A stretch of 64,000 nucleotides of DNA from Eubacteriales bacterium. Its GTDB lineage: Bacteria > Bacillota > Clostridia > Lachnospirales > Lachnospiraceae. Made by a program: the position numbers and the translations under genes. The stretch lies in the NCBI GenBank assembly GCA_030524715.1, contig JAUNGB010000003.1, positions 39,620-103,619 on the forward strand, written 5' to 3'. Every line of letters starts with the position of its first letter. Positions within the stretch are counted from its first letter, which is position 1. The notes beneath the pieces were generated by a model. That model had not been told where the DNA came from. It made no database searches and worked only from the letters and a program-made list of their open reading frames with translations. Positions 8,340-16,704 of this stretch are shown piece by piece.

Positions 8340-9356
8340 ATGGCTATTGGCGATGATAATCCATATAAGATTGCCGGGGACATACTTTCTGCGTCATCTG
8401 TACCTGATAGTGGTTTTAGCAGCGTTGATCTGTATGGTTCCTCGGTTCAGGAAAAAAACGAAGGCTCCATGTGTACAGTCTTTCATCTCGAAAACGAAAG
8501 CGGTACAGGGGATATTACGGTGTATCATGCATTTCCCGGTATGGAACTGGTCTATAACGATATGCACATGGAGTATTGCAATAAAAAACAGAATCCGCGT
8601 TCTGGTATTATTGAAATCAATTACTGCCGGGAGGGACGCTGTGAATGTGCTTTTGGAGAGCAGAGCTATTGCTATATGGCCGCCGGTGATTTATCCATCT
8701 GCGCTTTGCAGAGAAGATCGCATACCTCATCCTTTCCTACTTCCCACTATCATGGTATCACAGTTACCATTGATTTTGCCGGAATTACAGAGGAAATGGA
8801 GAGAATCTTAGAACTGCTATCTGTTGATCTTACCCGCATTTCTGAATTTTCCGGGAAACGGGATTTCCATATGGTTCGTGCAAATGAAACTGTCCGGCAC
8901 ATATTTTCGGAACTATATATAGTTCAGGATCATATCAGACCCAGTTATATCAAGGTGAAGCTTATGGAGCTTTTGCTCATGCTGACGGAATTGGATCTTA
9001 GTGTAGGAAAGACGGACTGTGTTTACTTTTCCCGGGCACAACGGGACTGTATCCGGCAGATTCACGATTTTATGGCGGAACATATCGCAGAACATTATAC
9101 GATTGAGGAACTTGCAGAGCGTTTTCAAATATCCCCTACCGCAATGAAGAATTGTTTTAAAGGAATTTATGGCGCTCCCATTTATGCTTATTTCCGTACT
9201 TACCGCCTGCAAATTGCGGAGCGCTTATTACGGGAAGGGCAATTATCCGTAGCGGAGATTGCTGCAAAAATCGGATATGCCAACCCGAACAAGTTTACAT
9301 CCGCATTTCGCTCTGAATATGGGATGCCTCCTACTGCGTATAAAAAGAATGTCTGA
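8340..9356 (+). CDS. AraC family transcriptional regulator
   Basis: The 338-residue regulator has a sensor domain of about 220 residues and a C-terminal double helix-turn-helix (about 240-338): EHYTIEELAERFQISPTAMK, then LSVAEIAAKIGYANPNKFTS and the usual end YGMPPTAYKK. It belongs to the PchR/YbtA-like side of the family by shape, regulators that often activate siderophore uptake with the siderophore as effector; that is inference. ATG 8340 has GGAGGT 9 bases upstream. It is controlled by the boxed promoter just upstream and is followed by a ZinT-like gene with the same kind of box. Confidence 0.85.
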   Translation: MAIGDDNPYKIAGDILSASSVPDSGFSSVDLYGSSVQEKNEGSMCTVFHLENESGTGDITVYHAFPGMELVYNDMHMEYCNKKQNPRSGIIEINYCREGRCECAFGEQSYCYMAAGDLSICALQRRSHTSSFPTSHYHGITVTIDFAGITEEMERILELLSVDLTRISEFSGKRDFHMVRANETVRHIFSELYIVQDHIRPSYIKVKLMELLLMLTELDLSVGKTDCVYFSRAQRDCIRQIHDFMAEHIAEHYTIEELAERFQISPTAMKNCFKGIYGAPIYAYFRTYRLQIAERLLREGQLSVAEIAAKIGYANPNKFTSAFRSEYGMPPTAYKKNV

Positions 9357-9383
9357 ATGGATAGAAATTAGTCTTTCCGGTCA

Positions 9384-9449
9384 TTGCATTCCGCATGTGC
9401 GTTAGATAAAATATGCGTTAGTTAGCTTAATCTAACTAACGCATATTTT
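9384..9449 (+). promoter_or_regulatory. Promoter plus perfect palindromic box / hairpin
   Basis: TTGCAT (9384-9389), 17 bp, TAAAAT (9407-9412), overlapped by a perfect palindrome whose 18-base arms (9408-9425 and 9432-9449) contain GTTAGTTAG and CTAACTAAC around 6 bases, ending in a T-run. For RNA coming from the AraC gene it can act as a terminator; for the local promoter it lies at the start site and can act as an operator. Confidence 0.65.
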
Positions 9450-9467
9450 TTACGAGGAGGAATTGAA

Positions 9468-10241
9468 ATGGAACAAAAAAAATGGGCCAGCCTGTTTCTG
9501 TCACTTGCTTTGATCCTTTCTTTGACGACTGTGGAAATACAGGCAAGCGACAACACAACCAAAACACAGCAGTCTGCAAGCGCAGTTGCAGATGAGACAA
9601 CTACCAGCGCAGATACTGAACAGGAAAGCGAAACTGACGAAAATCAGGCGGCTGCCGAGCAGCTTCTGCTTGACCTGGAAGGCACTTATCAGGAGCTTTG
9701 GCCGGTTGTTCTGGCGGATGAATATGATCAATTGTGGCTTGACGACAGCGCCGAACTTGTAGGCGAGGAAAACGCAGAAGGGGCTGTTGAGATGATGGCC
9801 TCCATGGTGACGGGAACCGTTACTGGTGAAGAAGCGGTGGAGGCTTATCAGGATGGCGGCATGGCATACTGCTGTGACTTTTTGCAGGATGTGGATCAAT
9901 TCACCTTTGATGGCACGACCATCTCCGGAATAGACAAAAACGGCAATGAACTGTTCAGCCATTCTTACCATTATGTCGGCATGGAAGAAATTCGTGGCCT
10001 ATACATTTACGAAAGCGACGATGCGGATTCCGGCGAGTTTACTTATTTCTGCATGGCCCCGGACACGATGGAAACCACATGGCATATTGAATTCCGCTAT
10101 GGCAGCGATCTGGACGCATTGGGACAGTATGATGCCGGCGACTATGCTTACTGGCTTGCATCCGGTATTTCTGTTGATTGTACGCAGGAGGATATTGAGA
10201 ACTGCATCCAGCTTTTCTGCACAGAGAATCTGTCTGAATAA
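9468..10241 (+). CDS. Secreted ZinT-like metal-binding protein
   Basis: The 257-residue protein has a signal peptide (MEQKKWASLFLSLALILSLT..., cut near residue 26), a Thr/Glu/Ser-rich linker (27-62) and a ZinT/YodA-like lipocalin domain (about 65-255). ZinT hallmarks are GTYQELWPVVL at the domain start, the central KNGNELFSHSYHYVG, then YFCMAPD and HIEFRYGSDLD before the end. ZinT binds Zn(II) or Cd(II) in the periplasm or on the cell surface; its HFH metal motif is reduced here to a single His in TTWHIEF, so the metal may differ. There is no lipobox Cys at the signal end, so it is probably released or wall-retained. Its boxed promoter ties it to the metal-type regulon described under findings. 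Confidence 0.7.
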   Translation: MEQKKWASLFLSLALILSLTTVEIQASDNTTKTQQSASAVADETTTSADTEQESETDENQAAAEQLLLDLEGTYQELWPVVLADEYDQLWLDDSAELVGEENAEGAVEMMASMVTGTVTGEEAVEAYQDGGMAYCCDFLQDVDQFTFDGTTISGIDKNGNELFSHSYHYVGMEEIRGLYIYESDDADSGEFTYFCMAPDTMETTWHIEFRYGSDLDALGQYDAGDYAYWLASGISVDCTQEDIENCIQLFCTENLSE

Positions 10242-10297
10242 AGCGCTGCGCTGCTTCTCAATTTGCAGACCTCGATAGCATGGAAGGTCGGAAGCTC

Positions 10298-10344
10298 TAA
10301 AGAATACCATGATGCCCGGAAAAACGAGCAGAAACAAGGAAACC
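10298..10344 (+). repeat. Fragment matching the EcfA/ABC junction at 25.68 kb
   Basis: Bases 10298-10344 align with 25681-25727 (shared cores ATGCCCGGAAA, CGAGCA and AAACAA, about 38 of 47 bases by eye). At 25.68 kb this DNA is the spacer between the EcfA gene and the first ABC half transporter. Here it has no gene around it, so it looks like a leftover of a lost or moved copy. Confidence 0.55.
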
Positions 10345-10427
10345 ATAAAGGATACCATAATGCCATTCAGTAGAATCATTGAAAGATAGAATTGAAAAAC
10401 AGTCAGGAATTATGGATGTAAGTGATT

Positions 10428-10473
10428 GGGGCCGACAGTAAATATTTAAAAAATATTTACTGTCGGCCCTTTC
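10428..10473 (+). terminator. Long perfect hairpin between ZinT-like and MerR genes
   Basis: GGGCCGACAGTAAATATTT (10429-10447) pairs perfectly with its complement at 10451-10469 around three A's. It sits between two converging genes and probably stops transcription from the left; the T-run after it is short (TTT). Confidence 0.65.
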
Positions 10474-10506
10474 TGTGTGGCAATAGCAGGTATCATAATA
10501 CCTGTT

Positions 10507-11382
10507 TTATTTGTTTTCTATTTTATGCAAATAATAACGGAAAGATTCTACAATATAATCACAACTGCCTGCACCGGATTTGGTATCGGTTACGGTTTTC
10601 AGATAATCATTGGAGTACAGGTCGATAATCATGCGGCAATAGCTGTCGGTTGTACCAACTAATTGGGATGTTGAGGAATTTCCATAAGCATGAGTGATAA
10701 TACCTTTCACTATATTCTGTACTTTGTCTGCAGCAACATTTTCCCCTTTATGGCAGGCTAATTCAAAGAATCTGTCCTCTATCAACATTTCTTCCGGTAC
10801 CTGTGCATACCAGTTTTCCATAATTTCAGAAAAATGTTCTAAGTTATGTTTCATAGCTTCCGTATATTTTTCTACGCTTCCAAACTGTTTTATGGCAAGT
10901 TTCGCCACTTCTGGTTCATCATCTTTGATTTTCTGAATAAACAGATCAAAATTTTCAACACTTCCCCAATGTTTAACCACTACTTCTGTCTGATTGGACT
11001 TAAAATCCTCCAAAGCATGGATATAATCGGACAAATCAAATTCTTTAAAACTCATACATTGTTCTCCTTTCTCTAATCGGCTAAGAAGCTGTATCAGTCT
11101 GTCCGTCCGATTACGCTTTAGAAGAAGCAATTCTTTTTGCTTTCTGAAAGCGGAGATCCTGTCAAAATCGGGTTTTTCAAGAATCTTCTGAATATCCTTT
11201 AACTTAAAGTCCAATTCCTTAAAAAACAGGATTTGCTGAAGCTTCTGCAGCGCTTCATCATCGTATAAACGGTATCCGGACTGTGTTAGTTCACTTGGTT
11301 TTAACAACCCGATCTCATCATAATATTGCAGGGCGCGTATGCTGACACCTGTTAATTCTGCGACTTGGCTTATGGTTTTCAT
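10507..11382 (-). CDS. MerR family regulator with TipAS drug-sensing domain
   Basis: The 291-residue protein has an N-terminal MerR domain (KTISQVAELTGVSIRALQYY, then YRLYDDEALQKLQQI), a linking coiled helix (about 80-120) and a C-terminal TipAS-like domain (about 150-280; HWGSVENFD, FGSVEKYTEA, FFELACHKGENVAADKVQ). TipAL proteins bind thiopeptides and other cytotoxic compounds through TipAS and activate their own gene and efflux genes. The ATG at 11382 has AAGGAG upstream. The promoter has the stretched 19-bp spacer typical of MerR-activated genes. No dedicated efflux gene lies directly beside it. Confidence 0.88.
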   Translation of the reverse strand: MKTISQVAELTGVSIRALQYYDEIGLLKPSELTQSGYRLYDDEALQKLQQILFFKELDFKLKDIQKILEKPDFDRISAFRKQKELLLLKRNRTDRLIQLLSRLEKGEQCMSFKEFDLSDYIHALEDFKSNQTEVVVKHWGSVENFDLFIQKIKDDEPEVAKLAIKQFGSVEKYTEAMKHNLEHFSEIMENWYAQVPEEMLIEDRFFELACHKGENVAADKVQNIVKGIITHAYGNSSTSQLVGTTDSYCRMIIDLYSNDYLKTVTDTKSGAGSCDYIVESFRYYLHKIENK

Positions 11383-11458
11383 ACTTATACAACTCCTTCG
11401 ATTTGTGGGGAAGCGAGATAGAAATTGCCGGCTTATATCCACCTGCTTCCATGAGTAT

Positions 11459-11489
11459 AGAATACAGTATCACGTTACGTTGGAGTCAA
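11459..11489 (-). promoter_or_regulatory. MerR-type promoter with 19-bp spacer
   Basis: Read on the minus strand: TTGACT (11489-11484), 19 bp, TATTCT (11464-11459), with the dyad core ACGTAACGT in the spacer. A 19-bp spacer is the mark of promoters remodelled by MerR proteins. Confidence 0.7.
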
Positions 11490-11581
11490 TAGTTTTTTGA
11501 GATTATAGGTTCTTTTGTATCGAGCCGGAGGGTGTTTTCATGTATCCGGTCAGCGAAGCGTTCCTGCATTTTTCTATCCTA

Positions 11582-11687
11582 TTGACAAAAGCAGGAGGTA
11601 AGAGGTATACTTGAGAATGAGTTAGTGGACGCTAACATAAAAGCAGCCGCATTTATTGAAGTCATGAGTTAGTTATTATCAACTAAT
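11582..11687 (+). promoter_or_regulatory. Promoter with two GTTAG/CTAA boxes
   Basis: TTGACA (11582-11587), 18 bp, TATACT (11606-11611). Box one is GTTAGTGGACGCTAAC (11621-11636), 9 bases past the -10. Box two is GTTAGTTATTATCAACTAAT (11668-11687). The methyltransferase start follows at 11721. The stretch between the MerR start and this gene (11383-11720) holds only these two promoters. Confidence 0.7.
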
Positions 11688-11720
11688 ATTAAACATCAAT
11701 AGGAAGGAAGACAAGGAGAA

Positions 11721-12419
11721 ATGGATAGACATGAAGCAATTAAGAACGCTTATAAAGACCTTGGGGGCGAAGCGACATTCTACGATGGGATGATCACCTG
11801 CTCCACCCTGGCCGGAAAGGCAGTTTGCAGACTGGTATGGAATATGGATAAGAGGAAAAACACCCGCTATCTGGAGCTGGCTTTGTCAGGCATCCCACAA
11901 GGTTTTGGCGGCAGAATGCTGGAGGTGCCGGTAGGGACGGGCGTGCTGACTATGCCGGTGTATGAGGCGCTGCCGGATGCAGACATCACTTGTCTGGATT
12001 ACTCCCCGGACATGATGGAACGGGCAAAGCGGCAGGCAGGGAAACGAGGGCTTAAGAATGTCCGTTTTGTACAGGGGGATGTGGGGAAGCTGCCCTTCCC
12101 TGACGGCAGTTTTGACCTTGTGCTGTCCCTGAACGGTTTCCATGCCTTTCCGGATAAGGGAGCGGCTTACCATGAGGTTTTCCGTGTCCTGAAGCCGGGC
12201 GGGATATTCTGCGGATGCTTTTATGTAAAGAATGAGAATAAGCGCACCGATTGGTTTATTGAAAAAATATATACGCCCAAAGGGTACTTTACACCGCCCT
12301 ATGAGACGGCGCACAGTTTGGAAAAACGGCTGAAAACCATGTATCGGAAAGCGGAAGTAAAAACCGTGGAGGGCATGGCGGCTTTCCGGTGCAGGAAAGC
12401 CGGCGGTAATGGAAAATAA
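11721..12419 (+). CDS. Class I SAM-dependent methyltransferase
   Basis: This 232-residue UbiE-like methyltransferase has motif I MLEVPVGTGVLTMPVYEAL (about 72-90), acidic CLDYSPDMMERAK (about 97-109), QGDVGKLPFPDGSFDLVLS (about 120-138) and HEVFRVLKPGG (about 152-162). The first Gly of the usual E/DxGxGxG is replaced by P in EVPVGTG. The substrate is unknown. It is followed after 51 bases by a metallo-hydrolase; a second, broken methyltransferase/hydrolase pair lies at 43.5 kb behind the same type of promoter, so the two activities may belong to one pathway. GACAAGGAGAA precedes the ATG. Confidence 0.82.
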   Translation: MDRHEAIKNAYKDLGGEATFYDGMITCSTLAGKAVCRLVWNMDKRKNTRYLELALSGIPQGFGGRMLEVPVGTGVLTMPVYEALPDADITCLDYSPDMMERAKRQAGKRGLKNVRFVQGDVGKLPFPDGSFDLVLSLNGFHAFPDKGAAYHEVFRVLKPGGIFCGCFYVKNENKRTDWFIEKIYTPKGYFTPPYETAHSLEKRLKTMYRKAEVKTVEGMAAFRCRKAGGNGK

Positions 12420-12470
12420 GTTTCAAACCGCAGGAAGCAGATTAAACCGTGAATGAAAGGATAAGGAAAA

Positions 12471-13346
12471 ATGTCAAGATCAGCATCAAAATTTCAGGAA
12501 AAATTCATGGCTTTCAAATTCCGCGGAAAGGAAATCTTCAAGCCGCTGAACACCGGAACGATTGACAGCCATGTGAAGTGTATCCGTGAATTTGTCGCCA
12601 ATATTTTCTTTTATACAAAGGATGGAACTACGATTATGATCGATGCGGGCTATAATTATGAACGCCTGCGGGAAAAGATGGAGTGGATTGGAATCGAGCC
12701 GTCAGAAATACAGCACATTCTAATCACGCATCAGGATACGGATCATGTCGGGGCGGTGGAGCGGGACAGCGACGGATTGTTCCGGGACGCCACGCTTTAC
12801 ATTGGGGAAGTGGAGAACCGCTACCTCACAAAAGAGGTGCGGCGGAAGGTCTACGGCGGATGGCATAAGTTGCCCTATGTGGAAATCGATAACAGGAAAG
12901 TGCTGTTAAAGGACGGGCAGGTGCTGGATATTGAAGGGATAAAAGTGGAATGCATCATGGTGCCGGGCCACACATGGGGGCATATGGTCTATCTGGTAGA
13001 TGAAGCTTATCTTTTTACCGGGGATACCATCTGGTTCGGGCCGGACGGCGGCCGCAGCTTCCTGAACGCGCTGGCGGAGGACAACAGGCTTTCCATAAAA
13101 TCACTTGCCGCATTGAAAGAATTGCTGCAAAAAAGAAATTTGCACCCAATGGTTATCACCGGGCATACGGGGTGGTCGGATGATATGGATTTTGTGTTTG
13201 CACATACCGACCTTGTATGCAATGCATCCAGAAAACAGAAGCCTCATGACCCGAAAGCTCCTTATGACGGCTATGATGAATCGGACGACACAAGGGAGAA
13301 TGCACGGACAGTCCGGCTGGAAAAGGTGCTGCCTGTAAAATGCTGA
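12471..13346 (+). CDS. MBL-fold metallo-hydrolase
   Basis: The 291-residue protein has the metallo-beta-lactamase fold. Metal motif HQDTDHVG (about residues 85-92), the next His in VPGHTWGHMVY (about 163-173), the Asp in FTGDTIWFG (about 181) and a late His in VITGHTGWSDD (about 229) are all present, so it should bind two metals. The fold covers glyoxalase II-like, quorum-lactonase and other hydrolases; the substrate cannot be inferred. It lies directly behind the methyltransferase under the boxed promoter. A paralogous C-terminal half is found in the chimera at 43.46 kb (similar VPGHTWGHMVY and SRKQKPHDP). Confidence 0.85.
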   Translation: MSRSASKFQEKFMAFKFRGKEIFKPLNTGTIDSHVKCIREFVANIFFYTKDGTTIMIDAGYNYERLREKMEWIGIEPSEIQHILITHQDTDHVGAVERDSDGLFRDATLYIGEVENRYLTKEVRRKVYGGWHKLPYVEIDNRKVLLKDGQVLDIEGIKVECIMVPGHTWGHMVYLVDEAYLFTGDTIWFGPDGGRSFLNALAEDNRLSIKSLAALKELLQKRNLHPMVITGHTGWSDDMDFVFAHTDLVCNASRKQKPHDPKAPYDGYDESDDTRENARTVRLEKVLPVKC

Positions 13347-13571
13347 GGCTGGAATGAGTAAGGTGTGGGGAGAGGTAATATAAAGGGTTCTACCATGTTA
13401 GTTCTATTTTTTGACCGAAAATGAACATGATTTTATGGATTTGGAAAGGAGATCCCGTCAGTGATTGACTGATTAAAAAATATAGAAAGATAGTGTACAA
13501 TGAGGAAGGTTGTATTATCAGAGAGAATTAATACTCAATGTGAAAGCGGAAAGATTGGGGGGATAAGAATA

Positions 13572-13763
13572 ATGGGAAAAGAGGTCATGAAGAAAACAAT
13601 ACTGCCGATGTTGTTTCTGGCGGTCTGGATTTGGTTCGCATATAATTTTTGTATGTCTTTAGGACAGACTGAGTGGTGGAAAATATGGATGCTTATTGGA
13701 ATGCCGTATGGAATACATAGAATGTGTGTATGGTTATTACCTAAGAACTTTGATATCCGCTGA
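13572..13763 (+). CDS. Small membrane protein, probably 3'-truncated
   Basis: This is a 63-residue protein with two hydrophobic stretches (ILPMLFLAVWIWFAYNFCM and WKIWMLIGMPYGIHRMCVW). It recalls small two- to four-TM clostridial proteins of the DUF6050 type, which continue well past this point. The reading frame stops at FDIR exactly where an EamA gene from the other strand is also cut, so both seem truncated at one junction (13755-13763). ATG 13572 is chosen because it follows a GGGGGGA site; an upstream in-frame ATG at 13500 lacks one. The 225 bases before it hold no gene that I can see. Confidence 0.5.
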   Translation: MGKEVMKKTILPMLFLAVWIWFAYNFCMSLGQTEWWKIWMLIGMPYGIHRMCVWLLPKNFDIR

Positions 13764-14274
13764 TTTTCCGTGTCAACACAGAGTAGCAGGCCCATACGAC
13801 TGCCGCAGCTACGGCCAACAAGCCACCGATGGGATTTAACTGCATCTTCGCTCCGTTAAAGCTGATCAGGCAGATGCCGACCATTGCGACTACAAATCCG
13901 ATGAAGAAATTTGCACGCAGCTTTTCTTCCTTTGTGAACAGGTGGGTGAGCATTGCTGTGAAAAAGGGGGCTATGGAAATGATCACGCCTACATTGGAGG
14001 CCATTGTATAAGTCAGGGCAATGTTCTCCAGCAGATAATACAGGCACACGCCGCACAGTCCTGCCGCTGCAAAGACAGCTTCCTGCCGTTTGGTAGTGCC
14101 TTTCATCCGGTGGGGATAGACGATCAGCAATGCCAGAAATCCCAGGATAAACCGGAAGAACAGGATTTCTATCGGTTCAAAATCCACTAACAGCACTTTG
14201 GTGGAGATGAAGGTAGTTCCCCATATCAGGATCGTGACCAGTGCCGCCAGATGCCCGGTTGCTTTTTTACTCAT
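13741..14274 (-). pseudogene. EamA/DMT family permease, C-terminal half missing
   Basis: The frame encodes 177 residues of an EamA (drug/metabolite) transporter: LAALVTILIWGTTFISTKVL, FEPIEILFFRF, YYLLENIALTYTMASN and IGGLLAVAAAVVWACYSV. Family members have about 290-300 residues and ten helices in two repeats; here the first repeat is complete and the frame ends at ISGYQSS just after it. The break coincides with the end of the small membrane gene on the other strand. The start overlaps the AraC stop by 8 bases (ATGAGTAA), so the pair was once a normal AraC-EamA operon. A five-helix half transporter could in principle act as a dimer, but truncation is simpler. Confidence 0.75.
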
Positions 14275-15100
14275 CCGGCGTTTCCTCCTTCTCTAAAAAT
14301 ATGTCACGGTAAAGGCCTGGAGCCAATCCGATAAATCGGTTGAAATAGTTCGTGAAATGACTCTGGTCGGAAAAGCCTGTCTGCATGGCCGCCTCTATAG
14401 GAGGTACACCCTGTTCCAGAAGTTTCTTTGCTTTGCCAATGCGTATGTTCTCTAAGTAGCTGTATGGCGTGACACCTTTGGACTTGGTAAAGGCCCTAAG
14501 CAGTGTGGATTTGCTAAGACCAGCATAGCGGCAGATCTGATCTAAATAAATCCGGTCTGCGAAGTGCCGCTCCATAAAATCGCAGGCTTTTTCAATTTCC
14601 TCCCGGCATTCCGGGATACAGTTTTCAAAGGGGTGTCCGTACCGTTGAATCAACAGAGATATGAGGAGCAGCAGATTTTCTTCCTTACCGAACTCGCAGG
14701 AGCCTTTCATGACCAGTTCGTGGAGCGGGTGCAGATAACAGGTTACTTCCTCATCGAAGATCGCGGTTTTGGAAAAGCCGGGGAGTTCCCTTCTCCCGGT
14801 TACTTCTTCTGCCAGATCCAGCATGACTTCTTTGGTGATATTAAATCCCCGGTAATCCAGCGTGCCATCATCACTCTGTACACACGCATGATTGTCTCCG
14901 GGATTGAACAGAAGAATATTGCCCTTTTTTAAGGCGTATTCCTGATTTCTACAGGACAGTACACGCTGTCCGTCCTCAATAAATCCAATTACATAGTATT
15001 CATGGAAGTGGTTGGGAAATGGCTGCACGATTCCCTCAAAGCGATATGCCTCAATCCGAAGCTCATCATCATAAACCACCGTCCTTGTTTCTTTCTTCAT
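14267..15100 (-). CDS. AraC family regulator with cupin sensor
   Basis: The 277-residue protein has an N-terminal cupin (FPNHFHEYYVIGFIEDGQR and ILLFNPGDNHA) and a C-terminal AraC HTH (about 175-270; IYLDQICRYAGLSKSTLLR and PPIEAAMQTGFSDQSHFTNY). Regulators of this type paired with EamA exporters usually respond to a small molecule exported by the partner. ATG 15100 follows GGAGGGA. The partner is broken, so the regulator probably has no target left next door. Confidence 0.85.
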   Translation of the reverse strand: MKKETRTVVYDDELRIEAYRFEGIVQPFPNHFHEYYVIGFIEDGQRVLSCRNQEYALKKGNILLFNPGDNHACVQSDDGTLDYRGFNITKEVMLDLAEEVTGRRELPGFSKTAIFDEEVTCYLHPLHELVMKGSCEFGKEENLLLLISLLIQRYGHPFENCIPECREEIEKACDFMERHFADRIYLDQICRYAGLSKSTLLRAFTKSKGVTPYSYLENIRIGKAKKLLEQGVPPIEAAMQTGFSDQSHFTNYFNRFIGLAPGLYRDIFLEKEETPDE

Positions 15101-15242
15101 GTGTGTTCCCTCCTTGCTGTCCTTCATTGTAGCATTTCAAAATGCAAAAGGCTTGTAAAATATCTTCATTTTTCACGGCTCACTGGATTGCAGCCTTTGG
15201 ATATGGTATGCTATAAGCAATTAAACTGGCGGAGGTACGGGT

Positions 15243-15503
15243 ATGGAAGAACAGCAGAATCCATTGACTTATGAAATCATCAAAGCGGCTGTTGCCGGAG
15301 AGAAATGGGCAACAGAAAAAGTTATTGCACACTACGATTCTTATATTGAAGAACTCGCCACGGTAAAAGAAAGGCAGTCGGATGGCAGCGTGAGAACCTA
15401 TGTGGACGAGGATATGAAACAATCCATTATTCTGAACCTGCTGGAGAAGATACCGGACTTCCCTTTGGATGAGGTGGAGAGGATAGCAGAAGATGAAACA
15501 TGA
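15243..15503 (+). CDS. Conjugative-element HTH protein (Tn916 Orf7/8-like)
   Basis: This is an 86-residue protein of the small helix-turn-helix family found in Tn916-type conjugative transposons: LTYEIIKAAVAGEKWATEKVI, HYDSYIEELATVKE, then VDEDMKQSIILNLLEKIPDFP. The pattern is that of a shortened sigma-70-like protein. A GGAGGT site precedes the ATG, and TTGCAG-18-TATAAG is a possible promoter just upstream. Nothing else from a conjugative element (relaxase, integrase, FtsK-like) lies nearby, so it is a solitary remnant, and evidence that a mobile element once occupied this region. Confidence 0.7.
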   Translation: MEEQQNPLTYEIIKAAVAGEKWATEKVIAHYDSYIEELATVKERQSDGSVRTYVDEDMKQSIILNLLEKIPDFPLDEVERIAEDET

Positions 15504-15624
15504 TATATTTAAAATAGACGAGGTAGAGTGCGCCTCTGAGAGGCAAAATGGTTTTTGTTGTTCAAAAGATCCATGCACTGTTTACAATATGATTTTTTAT
15601 TTGAATGCTTAGGAGGGAATACAT

Positions 15625-16503
15625 ATGTATGAATTAGTGCAAGTCGGTGAAAAAAGCTATTATATCAACTGCCCCGCGAAAATCGGTGTTTATCTTGCGG
15701 ATGAGCATCATGTTTATTTGATTGACAGCGGAAATGACAAAGACGCGGGAAGAAAAGTACGGCAGATTTTAGAGAAGAATAATTGGAAACTAAAAGGCAT
15801 TTTGAATACACATTCTAATGCAGACCATATTGGAGGTAACCGTTATTTGCAGAATCAAACTGACTGCATCGTTTTCTCCGGAGGGATTGAAGCGGCATTT
15901 ACACAGTATCCGATTTTGGAACCCTCTTTCTTATACGGGGGATATCCGTGCAAGGATCTGCGCCATAAATTTTTGCTGGCACAGGATAGTAATGTAACTT
16001 CTTTTTCTGATGTAAACTTTCCAAAGGAAATTGAAATCGTTCCTTTGCCGGGACACTTTTTTGATATGGTTGGCTTCCGTACCCCAGACCAGACCGTATT
16101 CCTTGCAGATTGTATCAGCAGCAGGGAAACACTTGAAAAATATGCAATTTCTTTTATTTATGATGTTGAGGCATATCTGAAAACACTGGATAAAGTAGAA
16201 ACTATGAAAGCGGCTATGTTTGTTCCGGCCCATGCAGAAGCTAGTGCCGATGTGCGGGATCTTATTCAGTATAACCGTAAAAAGATTTATGAAGTGGCTA
16301 TTTGTCTGCGAGAAATTTGCAGTGAAGCAATGACTTTTGAACAGGTGCTACAAGGAGTATTTAACCATTATGGGCTTGTAATGAACTTTGAACAATATGT
16401 TTTAGTAGGAAGTACAGTGCGCTCGTATCTTTCTTGGTTAAAGGATAAAGGGGAAATGAATGTGGATTTCCAAAACAACCAGTTGCTTTGGAAGTCTGTA
16501 TGA
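15625..16503 (+). CDS. MBL-fold metallo-hydrolase (glyoxalase II-like)
   Basis: The 292-residue hydrolase has the binuclear motif THSNADHIGGN (about 71-81), the next His in PLPGHFFDMVG (about 143-153), the bridging Asp in VFLADCISS (about 163) and a final His in FVPAHAEAS (about 202). The last 80 residues form a helical tail with a winged-helix look (FEQVLQGVFNHYGLVMN...GSTVRSYLSWLKDKGEM). The substrate is unknown. It starts 9 bases after AGGAGG. A response-regulator fragment begins directly after its stop, so the region behind it has been rearranged. Confidence 0.83.
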   Translation: MYELVQVGEKSYYINCPAKIGVYLADEHHVYLIDSGNDKDAGRKVRQILEKNNWKLKGILNTHSNADHIGGNRYLQNQTDCIVFSGGIEAAFTQYPILEPSFLYGGYPCKDLRHKFLLAQDSNVTSFSDVNFPKEIEIVPLPGHFFDMVGFRTPDQTVFLADCISSRETLEKYAISFIYDVEAYLKTLDKVETMKAAMFVPAHAEASADVRDLIQYNRKKIYEVAICLREICSEAMTFEQVLQGVFNHYGLVMNFEQYVLVGSTVRSYLSWLKDKGEMNVDFQNNQLLWKSV

Positions 16504-16506
16504 GTA

Positions 16507-16704
16507 TTTGATGCCTTCTGCCTATTGACACAGTATCCCGGTTGGGTGCTTTCTCCGGAACAGATTTACGATGCCGTTTGGAAGGAAAGCGTAACTGGAT
16601 GTGAGCATGTGGTCTATAACGTGATTTGCCAGCTCAGAAGGGAATTGAAGAACCCGGATATGATCCAGACGGTGATTAGGAGAAGTTATAAGTTTGTGGT
16701 ATAG
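16507..16704 (+). pseudogene. Response-regulator DNA-binding domain fragment
   Basis: The frame reads FDAFCLLTQYPGWVLS, EQIYDAVWKES, then VYNVICQLRRELKNPDMIQT and ends YKFVV-stop. This is the second half of an OmpR-type winged helix with its conserved end. There is no receiver, no start codon and no ribosome site, so it is a remnant. It is followed by a good terminator that presumably served the original gene. Confidence 0.75.
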
